DNA from: Companilactobacillus halodurans
GTDB lineage: Bacteria > Bacillota > Bacilli > Lactobacillales > Lactobacillaceae
Direction of reading: 5' to 3'
Assembly (NCBI RefSeq): GCF_009600985.1
Contig: NZ_VDFP01000012.1
Coordinates: forward strand, 17,298 to 81,297
DNA length: 64,000 nt
The notes beneath the pieces were generated by a model. It worked only from the letters and a program-made list of their open reading frames with translations, did no database searches and was not told the DNA's origin. This document shows, one piece after another, positions 1 through 9,171 of this stretch. A program made the position numbers and the translations under genes. The first letter of the stretch is position 1. The number at the start of each line of letters is the position of its first letter.

Positions 1-2595
1 TTTCTCAAGGGCTTTAAAGAACCTATCGTGATTGTACTTATCGGTGCAATTTTTTTATCTCTGCTAAGTTCTTTTTACGCCTTCAATGTTCAAAATGAAC
101 CACAACATGGAAAAGAAGCTCTTTATGAAGCTATTGCCATTTTTATCTTAGTCATTATAAATGCTTCAATCGTCTTTTTCCAAGAAATGAGCACCAAAAA
201 GAGTCTAGATGCCCTGAAAGAAATGGATAACCGGACTAGCGTTGTCTTGCGAGACCATGAATGGCAAACCATCCCCACTTCCCAAATTGTCGTCGGCGAT
301 ATTATCAAAGTTAAAATGGGAGACTTTGTTGAAGCCGATGTACGCTGGATCAAGAGTTCAGAATTACAAGTTATCGAGTCTCACTTAACTGGTGAAGCTG
401 ATGCAATTTCAAAAGATACTTCAGTTATTTCTGAAGATACTCAATTGGCTGACCGTAATAACATGGGTTATTCAGGTTCAACTGTCTCTAACGGCCAAGG
501 TATTGGTGTCGTTGTTGGTATCGGTGATAACACCGAAATGGGTAACATTGCGACGTTGATTCAAAATTCAGATACAAAGACTTCCCCACTTCAAGTCACC
601 ATTAAAAAATTAACTAGCAGTTTGATGAAAATCTCTTTAGCTGTCGTTATTTTGACTTTTATCATTGGAATCATCAAGGCTGGTGAATTAAGTATTGCTT
701 CAATCACATCTGTTTTATCAACCTCGATTTCCTTAGCTGTAGCATCAATCCCTGATGCAATGCCAATTGTTTTATCGATTGTTCTGACGATCGGTGCTAC
801 TAAGACAGCTGCTAATAATGGATTGATCAAGTCCCTCAATAGCGTTGAAACTTTAGGCAGTACCTCTTATATTTGTTCCGATAAAACTGGTACTTTAACG
901 CAAAATCAAATGACCGTAACTAATTTTTATGACGGTCAACATTCCTACAAAGTAAGTGGACTTGGTTATGAACCAGTGGGAGAAATCAAAGCCGGTGAAA
1001 TTAATTTTCAAGCTGATGATTCCTTATTTATCAAAGGTAGCGTCTTATGTAACGAGGCTTCTGTCAAAGAGGTCAATGGGAAATTCAAACCGTTTGGAAA
1101 TCCAACAGAAATTGCCTTAAATGTTTTAGGCCAAAAAGCTGGCGTAACTAAAGAATCACTAAAAAGTTCCAATAAAATTATGAGAACATTGCCTTTTACC
1201 AGTGACCGTAAAATGATGAGCGTTGTTGTTGAGACGCCAACTGCCTATCGGCTTTATACCAAAGGAGCTCCTGATGTTCTTTTAAAAAATAGTCAAAACA
1301 TTTTGCTTAATAATAAAATTGTTTCCAGTTCCAATCATCAACAATTCTCAAATATAGTCGACGAATACGCTACTAAAGCTCTGCGGACTTTAGCAGTTGC
1401 CTATCGTGACTTAACTCAAAAAGAAGCACAGACAAGTACTATTGAGGAATTAGAACAGCAACTGACGATTGTTGGCGTAGCTGGCATTATTGATCCACCA
1501 AGGCCAGAAGTTAAAAAATCAGTTAAAACTTTAAACGATGCCAAAATTGAAGTAGTGATGATTACCGGCGACCATGCCAAAACAGCCCGAGCTATTGCTT
1601 ATGATTTGGGAATCGTCAAATCTAAAAACGCAGTTGTAATTTCAGGTTCTGAAATCGAGAAGATGTCTGATGATGAACTCTTCAATTCAGTTTTAAAAAC
1701 GAATATCTATGCACGAGTAACCCCAGAACATAAACAAAGAATTATCAAGCAGCTGCAACGTCAAAGACAAATAGTTGCTATGACTGGCGATGGTGTCAAT
1801 GATGCTCCAGCTTTAAAAGCAGCCGACATTGGAATTGCCATGGGTATAACCGGTACGGAAGTAACCAAAGATTCAGCCGATTTGATTTTACTAGATGACA
1901 AATTTACGACCATTGAAAAATCAGTTCGTAGTGGTCGGATGATTTACGCTAATATCAAAAATTTCATGCGTCATGAACTAACAACTAACGTTGCCGAAGT
2001 AATGTCTTTACTATTTGGATTATTCTTTACTCAATCGATTGGTCAAGTAACCGCTGGTACAGCAACGTTGACTGCTTTGATGGTCTTATGGGTCAATATG
2101 ATCAGCGATTCTTTGCCATCATTTGCTTTAGGATATGATGTTGCTGAATCTGACATTATGAAAGAAAAACCTCGTGATGTAAACGAATCGATTCTCGCTA
2201 ACCACACCTGGTCAAGAGTCTTGATTCGAGGAACTATTATGGGAGCGATGGTTTACTTAGCCTTTTACTGGGCTGCACGAAATAATTTCACCCCTAATCA
2301 AGCTCAAACAGCCGCTTTTTTGACCCTAGTTTTCGGACAATTATGGCATGTTTTTGATGCTAGAAGCTCCAAATCGATTTTTAGAAGAAATCCATTTGAA
2401 AATAAACATCTATTAGTAGCAGTTTTATTTGCTGGTATTTCATCAATTCTAGTCACTGCCATCCCATTCTTCAATCTTGTGATGGGAACAGCGCAATTAC
2501 CTCGAATCGTTTATTTATGGGTCATCTTTATCCCTGCTATTCCTACTTTTGTCCTTTCAGGACTTAAGGAAATTTTCAAAATTAAAATTTGGTAA
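1..2595 (+). CDS. Cation-transporting P-type ATPase (P2 type, probably Ca2+), 5' end outside window
   Basis: The frame is open from base 1, so the N-terminus lies upstream; the GTG at 28 is an internal valine. Counted from that codon, the actuator motif LTGEA is at about residues 120-124, the phosphorylation motif SDKTGTLT has its Asp at about 285, and the hinge TGDGVNDAPALKAAD is near 590. Several membrane helices follow at the C-terminus. The M4 ion-site proline motif reads PDAMP rather than the PEGLP usual in SERCA/PMR1 Ca2+ pumps, so the ion (Ca2+, Na+, Mn2+) is not certain. It would export or accumulate a cation using ATP at the plasma membrane. Confidence 0.9.
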   Translation, partial: FLKGFKEPIVIVLIGAIFLSLLSSFYAFNVQNEPQHGKEALYEAIAIFILVIINASIVFFQEMSTKKSLDALKEMDNRTSVVLRDHEWQTIPTSQIVVGDIIKVKMGDFVEADVRWIKSSELQVIESHLTGEADAISKDTSVISEDTQLADRNNMGYSGSTVSNGQGIGVVVGIGDNTEMGNIATLIQNSDTKTSPLQVTIKKLTSSLMKISLAVVILTFIIGIIKAGELSIASITSVLSTSISLAVASIPDAMPIVLSIVLTIGATKTAANNGLIKSLNSVETLGSTSYICSDKTGTLTQNQMTVTNFYDGQHSYKVSGLGYEPVGEIKAGEINFQADDSLFIKGSVLCNEASVKEVNGKFKPFGNPTEIALNVLGQKAGVTKESLKSSNKIMRTLPFTSDRKMMSVVVETPTAYRLYTKGAPDVLLKNSQNILLNNKIVSSSNHQQFSNIVDEYATKALRTLAVAYRDLTQKEAQTSTIEELEQQLTIVGVAGIIDPPRPEVKKSVKTLNDAKIEVVMITGDHAKTARAIAYDLGIVKSKNAVVISGSEIEKMSDDELFNSVLKTNIYARVTPEHKQRIIKQLQRQRQIVAMTGDGVNDAPALKAADIGIAMGITGTEVTKDSADLILLDDKFTTIEKSVRSGRMIYANIKNFMRHELTTNVAEVMSLLFGLFFTQSIGQVTAGTATLTALMVLWVNMISDSLPSFALGYDVAESDIMKEKPRDVNESILANHTWSRVLIRGTIMGAMVYLAFYWAARNNFTPNQAQTAAFLTLVFGQLWHVFDARSSKSIFRRNPFENKHLLVAVLFAGISSILVTAIPFFNLVMGTAQLPRIVYLWVIFIPAIPTFVLSGLKEIFKIKIW

Positions 2596-2600
2596 CTAAA

Positions 2601-2647
2601 AAGTTGTGATATAAGATTTGTACAAATCTATATCACAACTTTTTTTT
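2601..2647 (+). terminator. Bidirectional terminator between the P-type ATPase and ald
   Basis: A nearly perfect stem starts AAGTTGTGATATA and closes with its complement at 2630-2642, followed by a run of eight T. An A-run before the stem gives a shorter T-run on the minus strand, so it can also end ald transcripts arriving from the right. Confidence 0.85.
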
Positions 2648-2679
2648 GGATTAAAAGCTGCTTTTGTCACAGTCTCTTT

Positions 2680-3807
2680 TTAATTTTTTACTTTAGAATC
2701 ATTCATTATAATATCTATCAACGAGCTGTATTCCAAGTTCAAACTATCCGCAACAGCTTTTTGAGTCAACTTGCCTTGATAAGTATTGATGCCAGTTTGA
2801 ATAGTTTTATTTTGTTCCAAAGACACGCCCTTGTCAGCGATTGCTAAAGCATATGGCATTGTAACGCTTGATAAGGCTTGAGTAGCAGTTTTCGGAACCG
2901 CTCCTGGAATATTAGCCACAGTATAATGAACTACACCATGCGAGACATAAACGGGATCTTCATGAGTTGTTGCCTTAACGCTAGTTTCAAAGAGACCACC
3001 TTGATCGATAGGAATATCCACCACCACTGAGCCGGCTTCCATTGAAGCAATCATTTTTTCAGTAACCAATTTTGGAGTTGCAGCTCCCGGAATCAGTACC
3101 GCTCCAATTACCAAGTCAGATTCTTTGACACAATGTGCAATATTTTGTGAATTAGACATCAATGTTTGAATCTTGCCCGAAAAGATATTTTCAATTTCTT
3201 CCAAACGCTTGGGATTGATATCTAAGAGCGTGACAGATGCTCCCATACCAATCGCAATTTTGGCTGCGTTGACACCAACTGTTCCACCGCCAATAATCGT
3301 AACTTTGCCCTTTTTTACTCCTGGAACGCCACTCAGGAGCAATCCTTTACCAAGATGTGGTTTCTCTAAAAAATGAGCTCCCACTTGCACTGCCATTCGA
3401 CCGGCAATTTCACTCATTGGGAACAACAGTGGCAAACTGCCATCTGGACCAATCATAGTTTCATAGGCGATTCCCGTTGCTTTACTTTCCAATAATGCCT
3501 CGGTTAATTTTTTATTAGCTGCCAAATGTAAATATGTGTAAATAATTTGACCAGCTTTAAAATATTTGTACTCACTTTCGATTGGTTCCTTAACTTTGAT
3601 AATCATCTCGCAATTCCAAGCCTCAGCTTGAGTAACGATTGATGCTCCTGCATCAAGATATTGTTGGTTAGTATATCCAGAACCTAGACCGGCATTGTCT
3701 TCAACTAAAACTTGATGACCTGCTTTAACTAGCCCCGCCACTCCATCTGGTGTCGAACCAACACGATCTTCCTGTTTCTTTAGCTCTTTAGGTACGCCAA
3801 CTATCAT
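2680..3807 (-). CDS. ald: Alanine dehydrogenase
   Basis: NAD-dependent interconversion of L-alanine with pyruvate and ammonia in the cytosol. The N-terminus MIVGVPKELKKQEDRV and the nucleotide-binding GGGTVG motif in the middle of the protein are characteristic, and about 375 residues is normal for the family. The ATG at 3807 is preferred over the TTG one codon upstream because AGGAGG then sits 8 nt away. The gene is monocistronic and lies next to alanine racemase on the same strand, but separate transcription signals lie between them. The juxtaposition suggests shared involvement in the alanine pool. Confidence 0.95.
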   Translation of the reverse strand: MIVGVPKELKKQEDRVGSTPDGVAGLVKAGHQVLVEDNAGLGSGYTNQQYLDAGASIVTQAEAWNCEMIIKVKEPIESEYKYFKAGQIIYTYLHLAANKKLTEALLESKATGIAYETMIGPDGSLPLLFPMSEIAGRMAVQVGAHFLEKPHLGKGLLLSGVPGVKKGKVTIIGGGTVGVNAAKIAIGMGASVTLLDINPKRLEEIENIFSGKIQTLMSNSQNIAHCVKESDLVIGAVLIPGAATPKLVTEKMIASMEAGSVVVDIPIDQGGLFETSVKATTHEDPVYVSHGVVHYTVANIPGAVPKTATQALSSVTMPYALAIADKGVSLEQNKTIQTGINTYQGKLTQKAVADSLNLEYSSLIDIIMNDSKVKN

Positions 3808-3848
3808 CAATCTTTCCTCCTTATTGTGGATTTCTTTTTGATGAATAC

Positions 3849-3877
3849 ATCATATCATGTAATGTAAGCCTTAACAA
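3849..3877 (-). promoter_or_regulatory. Predicted sigma-A promoter of ald
   Basis: Reading the minus strand, TTGTTA (3872-3877) and TATGAT (3849-3854) are separated by exactly 17 nt, about 40 nt upstream of the ald start. This is by motif only. Confidence 0.55.
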
Positions 3878-3945
3878 TTTAATTAAGCTGGGAATTAATT
3901 TTAAAGAAAGGAATTAGATTTTAACTATTTTTTACTTCTGCCGAT

Positions 3946-3991
3946 AAAAAAAGAGCCCTGATAATAAAAAGAATAATTATCAAGACCTCTT
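3946..3991 (-). terminator. Terminator downstream of alr
   Basis: An imperfect stem pairs AAGAG...TGATAAT with ATTATCA...CTCTT, and on the minus strand it is followed by seven T. A second small inverted repeat (AATATTTG/CAAATATT, 3999-4019) sits directly after the alr stop. Confidence 0.6.
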
Positions 3992-4022
3992 AAATTTTAA
4001 TATTTGAAACACAAATATTTCT

Positions 4023-5135
4023 TTATTTTTTATATACTCTTGGCAATCTTTCACTCAAGCAGCAAAGAATTTCATAATTAATTGTTTTAGCATATTCAGC
4101 CACATCAGTAGCGGTGATTTCCTCATCGCCATCTTTACCAATAATAGTTACTCGAGTACCGACTGGCATTTTCTTAGGAAGTCGAACCATGAATTGATCC
4201 ATGCAGACCCGACCAACAATCTGACATTTTTGACCATTGATCAAAACATTTGAACCAGACATCCGGCGCAACCAACCATCTGAATAGCCAATGGGAACCG
4301 TACCGATCCATTCATCCTCTTGGCTTGTGTAAGTTGCACCATATCCAATACTTGTACCAGCCTTGACTTTCTTAACAAAAACTAGCTCTGAATAAAGGCT
4401 CAAAGCAGGTTCTAATTTAAATGGCAATTGCGTAATATCTGTCCCTGAAGGGTTTAAACCATACAAGGCAATTCCATAGCGCACCATATTGATGGCCAAA
4501 TCCTTATGCCACAAAGCTGTTGCTGAATTTGCACAGTGAACATAAGTAAAGTTCGTGGGCAAATCTCTCTTCATTTCTTTGAAATTTGCAACTTGTTTTT
4601 CAAAATACTTTTCATCAGGACTATCTGCTGTTGCAAAGTGCGTGAATAAACCTTCTGGAATAAAGGCTCTTTGATGTTCGTTCAAGAAATTGCAGGCTTC
4701 AACTAAATCATCGCGGTTTTGAAAACCGATTCGACCCATACCACTATCGATGGCAAGATGAACTTTTAAGTTAGTTGTTCGTAATTCGACAGCCACCTTT
4801 AGCCAATCTAGGTCACCAACTGTAACTGATATATTAGCTCTTGAAGCGATTTTTGCATACTCGACGGGAATTATACCTAAAACGAGAATTGGAGCTTGTA
4901 CGCCACTATTACGTACCTCTAAAGCCTCATCTAATGTAGCTACGCATAAACCAGTTGCACCATAAGCAATTTCTGCTTGAGCAACCTTAACTAAACCGTG
5001 ACCATAAGCATTAGCTTTTACGACTGCAAAAACCTCAGTACCTTCAGGGACGGCATTTAACTCATTTTGAAGATTCTTTTTTAATTTGCTTAAATCAACT
5101 TCCACATAAGCTGGACGATGAATTGATGGTAACAT
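4023..5135 (-). CDS. alr: Alanine racemase
   Basis: PLP enzyme converting L- to D-alanine for peptidoglycan and teichoic acids. The PLP lysine is K40 in VVKANAYGHG, and the catalytic tyrosine falls at Y265 in IGYGATY, the same number as in the Geobacillus enzyme. Length 370 is typical. It follows acpS with a single base between stop and start, so the two are co-transcribed; the acpS-alr pair is widespread in Firmicutes. D-Ala made here feeds Ddl and the MurF product encoded nearby. Confidence 0.97.
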   Translation of the reverse strand: MLPSIHRPAYVEVDLSKLKKNLQNELNAVPEGTEVFAVVKANAYGHGLVKVAQAEIAYGATGLCVATLDEALEVRNSGVQAPILVLGIIPVEYAKIASRANISVTVGDLDWLKVAVELRTTNLKVHLAIDSGMGRIGFQNRDDLVEACNFLNEHQRAFIPEGLFTHFATADSPDEKYFEKQVANFKEMKRDLPTNFTYVHCANSATALWHKDLAINMVRYGIALYGLNPSGTDITQLPFKLEPALSLYSELVFVKKVKAGTSIGYGATYTSQEDEWIGTVPIGYSDGWLRRMSGSNVLINGQKCQIVGRVCMDQFMVRLPKKMPVGTRVTIIGKDGDEEITATDVAEYAKTINYEILCCLSERLPRVYKK

Positions 5136-5136
5136 A

Positions 5137-5496
5137 TTACTCTGCCTCCTCTAGAATAACCTCGGTTATTACTAGCTCATCAGTATCCGAAATAGATACC
5201 AAGATATTTCCTTTAAATAAATCAGTTTTGATATAAGGTTGACCAGATTGATGATTCAAAATGCTCAAATCATGAAAACCGATGCCACGAAGCCCAGTTC
5301 CCATAGCTTTAGTGAAAGCCTCCTTAACAGAGAAACGCCCTGTTAGATAAGTAATCTTAGCCTTTTCAGTATTTAAAGAATTGAAAACAGCAATCTCATC
5401 TTCATTTAAAATTTTCTCCAAAAATCGAGGATGACGACCATAAATCTTACGTACTCGATCAATCTCCGCAATATCTATACCCAGACCCTTAATCAT
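5137..5496 (-). CDS. acpS: Holo-[acyl-carrier-protein] synthase
   Basis: Transfers 4'-phosphopantetheine from CoA to ACP. The Mg2+ ligands D8 (GIDIAEIDRV) and E59 (GRFSVKEAFTKAMGTG) are both present, and 119 residues is the full family length. It is the first gene of the acpS-alr operon. Its leader, 5497 to about 5660, contains palindromic repeat copy 1, so the predicted transcript would carry that structure in its 5' UTR. Confidence 0.95.
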   Translation of the reverse strand: MIKGLGIDIAEIDRVRKIYGRHPRFLEKILNEDEIAVFNSLNTEKAKITYLTGRFSVKEAFTKAMGTGLRGIGFHDLSILNHQSGQPYIKTDLFKGNILVSISDTDELVITEVILEEAE

Positions 5497-5518
5497 ATAT
5501 AGAATACAACTCCTTTTT

Positions 5519-5642
5519 TAGAGAGCGGAACAAGGGCGATTAGCTCTCGGAGCGTAAGACAATTTCTCAAATTGGCTGCGTAGCAGACGGTTTGGGAAAT
5601 AGACTTAGGTGTAGAGAGTTGCCCTTGTGCAGCTCGTTTCAG
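5519..5642 (-). repeat. Long palindromic repeat, copy 1 (family of six)
   Basis: Read on the minus strand it has the family layout: GAAACGAGCTGC, outer arm ACAAGGGC, second arm ACTCTC, an inner hairpin between TATTTC and GAAATTG with the core CTGC-TAC-GCAG, then GAGAGCT, GCCCTTGT and the end GCTCTCT. Arms are complementary within the copy but differ from the other copies. It lies between cshA and acpS, in the presumed 5' UTR of acpS-alr. Confidence 0.85.
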
Positions 5643-5667
5643 TGAACAAGCACAATAAAGTGACTTA

Positions 5668-5702
5668 ATTATACAAAAAAATTAAGTAAGTATAACTTAC
5701 TT
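5668..5702 (-). promoter_or_regulatory. Candidate acpS-alr promoter with overlapping palindrome
   Basis: On the minus strand a consensus TATAAT (5668-5673) lies upstream of acpS. About 10 nt before it is a perfect 8-bp inverted repeat AAGTAAGT-ATA-ACTTACTT (5684-5702), which would occupy the -35/spacer region. The -35 itself is poor, consistent with but not proving activator or repressor binding. Confidence 0.4.
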
Positions 5703-5834
5703 GTTTTCAAGTTCAGAGTTCAAAAACATACTTAACCTCTGAATAAAGTTACCTAATATGCTTTATTTCAAAAGAGATACCGAAAAAATAACTCACATGC
5801 ATCTCATATAACTCATTAAACCAACAGAAAAAAC

Positions 5835-5899
5835 TTATCCACAAGTTTATCCTTGTGCAAAAAAATTAATTTTTTAAAAATCAAAAGCGCTTATCCACA
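5835..5899 (+). other. Pair of consensus DnaA boxes in the cshA-acpS intergenic region
   Basis: Two perfect TTATCCACA nonamers (5835-5843, 5891-5899) in the same orientation flank an A/T-rich run; a degenerate TTATCCTTG follows the first by 4 nt. Nothing else in this roughly 410-base gene-free stretch (5643-6054) looks coding. No dnaA or dnaN is adjacent, so this is not oriC; a DnaA-binding (titration or regulatory) site is possible. Confidence 0.45.
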
Positions 5900-6054
5900 A
5901 ACACTTCCAACTCCATTGGTAACTTGTGAAGTCTAAGCCTAAATGATAGCATTTTCAAAATACTTTACAAGTCCAATTAGGCAAAATACTTCATAAAATT
6001 ATTTATTAAGTGTTATTTATTCTAAGCACTTGCCCTATTTTACTGTACAAAAAA

Positions 6055-6082
6055 AGGCAAAGTAAACTCATTTACCTTGCCT
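6055..6082 (-). terminator. Terminator of cshA
   Basis: On the minus strand AGGCAAGGTAAA pairs with TTTACTTTGCCT, followed by seven T, starting 26 bases after the cshA stop. It separates cshA from acpS-alr. Confidence 0.85.
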
Positions 6083-6107
6083 AAATCAAAAATATTATAA
6101 TTTTATA

Positions 6108-7640
6108 TTATTTTTCTAGATTTGTTCTAATCTTGAATGATTTCTTGCTACGTCCGTGACGACGATTGTCATGTTCACGACGCTTGCCACCATTCTTGTC
6201 ATCATGATGATCATTGTTACGACGTCTGTGATGGTTTTCGCCACCATTACGACGACCGCGACCACCGTTATTTCTACCACGACGGCCATGACCTGATCTA
6301 CTGTGACTAACTTTTCTAGATGGAAGTGGTCTTTCAGGAGCAATCTTAACGGGAACACTTTCAGCATCTTTGATTGCATCACTCAAGAATACTCGTGTGA
6401 TATCTTCAGCTGAATATTCTGAAAGCAATTCTGTAACAGCGTCATCAAAACGATCAAGATGTTTGTCATGTTCCAAAGTATCTTTAATCTCTTGTTTAAC
6501 TGCTTCAAGTTGTCCTTTAAGAACTTCTTTATCAGTTGGTGGAGCCATTGGTTCCATGCGCTTCTTTGTTAGGTTTTCGATTGTACGTAAGTAACCCATT
6601 TCGTTTGGTGTAACGAAAGTTACTGACACACCAGAGTGTCCGGCACGTCCTGTACGTCCAATACGGTGAACATAACTGTCAGGATCTTGAGGAATATCAT
6701 AGTTATAAACATGTGATACACCGGAAATATCCAAACCACGAGCAGCAACATCAGTTGCCACAAGGAAGTCTAACTTACCAGCTTTGAACTTACGTAAAAC
6801 GCTCGTTCTCTTATCTTGTGATAAGTCTCCGTGAATACCTTCAGCGTTGTAACCACGAGCTTGCAATCCACGAGTCAATTCGTCAACACGACGCTTAGTA
6901 CGTCCGAAAATCAAGGCCAATTCAGGTGCTTGAACATCGAAAAGACGTGTCATCAAATCAAATTTTTCAAAATCTTTTGCTTTAACAAAGTATTGTTCAA
7001 TCTTGTCAGCAGTCAATTCCTTTGACTTAATCTTAACAATCTTAGGTTCAGTCATGAACTTATCAGCAATCTTCATGATTGGCTTAGGCATTGTTGCAGA
7101 GAACAACAATGTTTGGTGCTTATTAGGTACGTTTGATAGGATACTTTCAATATCTTCAACGAATCCCATGTCCAACATTTCATCAGCTTCATCAAGTACA
7201 ACAGTCTTAACGTTGTGCAACTTCAAAGTGTGACGGTTGATGTGATCGAGCATTCTACCCGGTGTACCAACGATGATTTGTGGATGGCTCTTTAGAGCAC
7301 GAATTTGTCTTCTAATATCTGATCCACCATAAACACTTTGAACTTTAACTTTCTTCTTACTACCTAAACGATATAACTCTTCTTGAGTTTGGATAGCTAA
7401 TTCTCTAGTTGGTGAGATAATCAATGCTTGAATATCGCTTGATTGAGTATCAACGGCATTTAGCAATGGTAAGCCAAAGGCTGCCGTCTTACCTGTACCA
7501 GTTTGAGCTTGTCCGATAACGTCGTCGCCAGTCATAACTAGTGGAATAGTTTGAGCTTGGATAGGTGTAGTTTCTTCAAAACCGGCTTCGTCTACGGCAC
7601 TCAATAATCTGGGATCTAAATCTAATTCTTTAAATTTCAC
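6108..7640 (-). CDS. cshA: DEAD-box ATP-dependent RNA helicase
   Basis: RNA helicase of the CshA family, active in mRNA turnover and ribosome assembly, especially in the cold. Visible motifs in order: Q-motif near residue 27, Walker A AQTGTGKT (K51), PTRELA, DEAD at 150-153, SAT near 182, and the C-terminal helicase domain ending in [14 protein letters not shown] basic Arg/Gly/Asn/His-rich tail (about residues 445-510) probably binds RNA. It sits between murF and acpS, a standard order in lactobacilli, but a terminator and a long leader separate it from acpS. Confidence 0.95.
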   Translation of the reverse strand: MKFKELDLDPRLLSAVDEAGFEETTPIQAQTIPLVMTGDDVIGQAQTGTGKTAAFGLPLLNAVDTQSSDIQALIISPTRELAIQTQEELYRLGSKKKVKVQSVYGGSDIRRQIRALKSHPQIIVGTPGRMLDHINRHTLKLHNVKTVVLDEADEMLDMGFVEDIESILSNVPNKHQTLLFSATMPKPIMKIADKFMTEPKIVKIKSKELTADKIEQYFVKAKDFEKFDLMTRLFDVQAPELALIFGRTKRRVDELTRGLQARGYNAEGIHGDLSQDKRTSVLRKFKAGKLDFLVATDVAARGLDISGVSHVYNYDIPQDPDSYVHRIGRTGRAGHSGVSVTFVTPNEMGYLRTIENLTKKRMEPMAPPTDKEVLKGQLEAVKQEIKDTLEHDKHLDRFDDAVTELLSEYSAEDITRVFLSDAIKDAESVPVKIAPERPLPSRKVSHSRSGHGRRGRNNGGRGRRNGGENHHRRRNNDHHDDKNGGKRREHDNRRHGRSKKSFKIRTNLEK

Positions 7641-7723
7641 AAATGTCCTCCATTTTTTAAAACACGATAAATAACAATTTGACTACTTTACCACGTTTTA
7701 TACACAAACTCAAATAACAACTT

Positions 7724-9088
7724 CTAAATTAAATCATGTAAAACGTTTTCTAAGTGAATTCCATGGCTTCCCTTTAATAAGACGGTGTCATCTGGTTTTA
7801 ATTCTTTCTTTAAATCTGTGGTCAAGTCAGCAAGTTGGTCTTTTTCGTACCAAAACAAATTAGAGGAATCATACTTGTCACTGAGTTTATCTTTCAAAAA
7901 CTTCATATAATCACCAATTAAATAGACTTTTTCAAAGTCATCTGGACTGATATGTTCAAAGAGAGATTCATGTAGACGCTTAGAAGCATCCCCTAACTCC
8001 AACATATCTCCTAAAACGATCAACTTCCGACCGGCTGTTTTTATTTCTTTGAGACTGTTTAAAACTTCAATGGCAGCTGTTGGGTTTGAGTTATACACAT
8101 CACTCAAAATATCAGCACCATTTTTTGCCTTCATCCACTCTGTCCGGTTTTGAGTAACGAACAGATTGCTTAAGGCTTTTTGCATTGCCTCAGGTTGAAT
8201 ATGAGAAACTTTTCCAACTAATAAAGCAGCCAATGCATTATTAACATTATATTCACCCATCATTGGAATTTCAAAATCTAGCTCTGGCCAAAGGTTAGTC
8301 TTAAATTTAGTTGACGTTTTACCAGGGCTTATTTGTGTTGCATACAAGGTATTACTGTCTTGATTGCCGAAAGTTAACTTCTCTTGATTAACTTTTTTAG
8401 CACGTTCTAACAATAATGGCTCATCACCATTAAAGACAAATCTTCCGTCTTCTTGTAAGTGAACGACAATCTCCATTTTTGCGTCAGCAATTTTGTCACG
8501 AGTCCCAAAGAACTCAATATGAGCCTCACCAATCATCGTAATAACTGAAATATCTGGATTAGCAATACTGCTCAAATGGTCAATTTGTCCAGGACGGTCC
8601 ATTCCCATTTCAACTACCAAAACTTCCGTATTAGTAGGCATATTCAAAATGGTGAATGGTACACCAATTTCATTGTTAAAATTCTGTGGAGTTTTCGCTA
8701 CATTATTATTGGTACTAAGAATTTTTGCAATCATATCTTTGGTAGTAGTCTTCCCATTGCTGCCAGTTACAGCAATAACTCTCGGATTTACTTTACCCAA
8801 ATAATACTTGGCCAATGTTTCAAAAGCGTTCGAAACATTCTTAACGACAACATAAGGTATCTTGTCATTAGGAATATCATGATCGCTTTGCCAAATTGTT
8901 GCACTCACACCATTTTCAATGGCACTATTTATAAACTCATGTCCATCGCGTTGTCCTTGCAATGGAAAAAATAAGTCGCCCTTTTGAGCTTTGCGACTAT
9001 CAAAGCAAACGCCAGTAATTTCGACGTCAGCAATAGAGTCTGCTTGGATTTTTAATGCGGAGTAGACTTCCCTTAACTTCATCTTCAT
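7724..9088 (-). CDS. murF: UDP-N-acetylmuramoyl-tripeptide--D-alanyl-D-alanine ligase
   Basis: Adds D-Ala-D-Ala (or D-Ala-D-Lac) to the UDP-MurNAc-tripeptide, the last cytoplasmic step of peptidoglycan precursor synthesis. The Mur-ligase ATP loop GSNGKTTTKD is at residues 109-118, the central domain carries the metal/carbamyl-lysine region, and the C-terminal domain has LGDMLELG. Length 454 is typical. ATG chosen with GAGGAAG 7-9 nt upstream. It is divergent from an MFS gene with an 80-base AT-rich promoter region between them. Confidence 0.95.
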   Translation of the reverse strand: MKMKLREVYSALKIQADSIADVEITGVCFDSRKAQKGDLFFPLQGQRDGHEFINSAIENGVSATIWQSDHDIPNDKIPYVVVKNVSNAFETLAKYYLGKVNPRVIAVTGSNGKTTTKDMIAKILSTNNNVAKTPQNFNNEIGVPFTILNMPTNTEVLVVEMGMDRPGQIDHLSSIANPDISVITMIGEAHIEFFGTRDKIADAKMEIVVHLQEDGRFVFNGDEPLLLERAKKVNQEKLTFGNQDSNTLYATQISPGKTSTKFKTNLWPELDFEIPMMGEYNVNNALAALLVGKVSHIQPEAMQKALSNLFVTQNRTEWMKAKNGADILSDVYNSNPTAAIEVLNSLKEIKTAGRKLIVLGDMLELGDASKRLHESLFEHISPDDFEKVYLIGDYMKFLKDKLSDKYDSSNLFWYEKDQLADLTTDLKKELKPDDTVLLKGSHGIHLENVLHDLI

Positions 9089-9171
9089 GAAAAAACTTCC
9101 TCAATTTAAAAAATTAAATTTATAAGAACTAAACAAAAAAAGAGTATACTAAGATACTTAGAAAGGATTTG

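Noticed and set aside
5835..5899. Chromosomal origin oriC
   Set aside because: Only two good DnaA boxes, no AT-rich 13-mers beyond background, and no dnaA, dnaN or recF adjacent.
6116..6382. 88-codon frame inside cshA 3' end
   Set aside because: Alternate frame of the Arg/Gly-rich helicase tail; no start signal.
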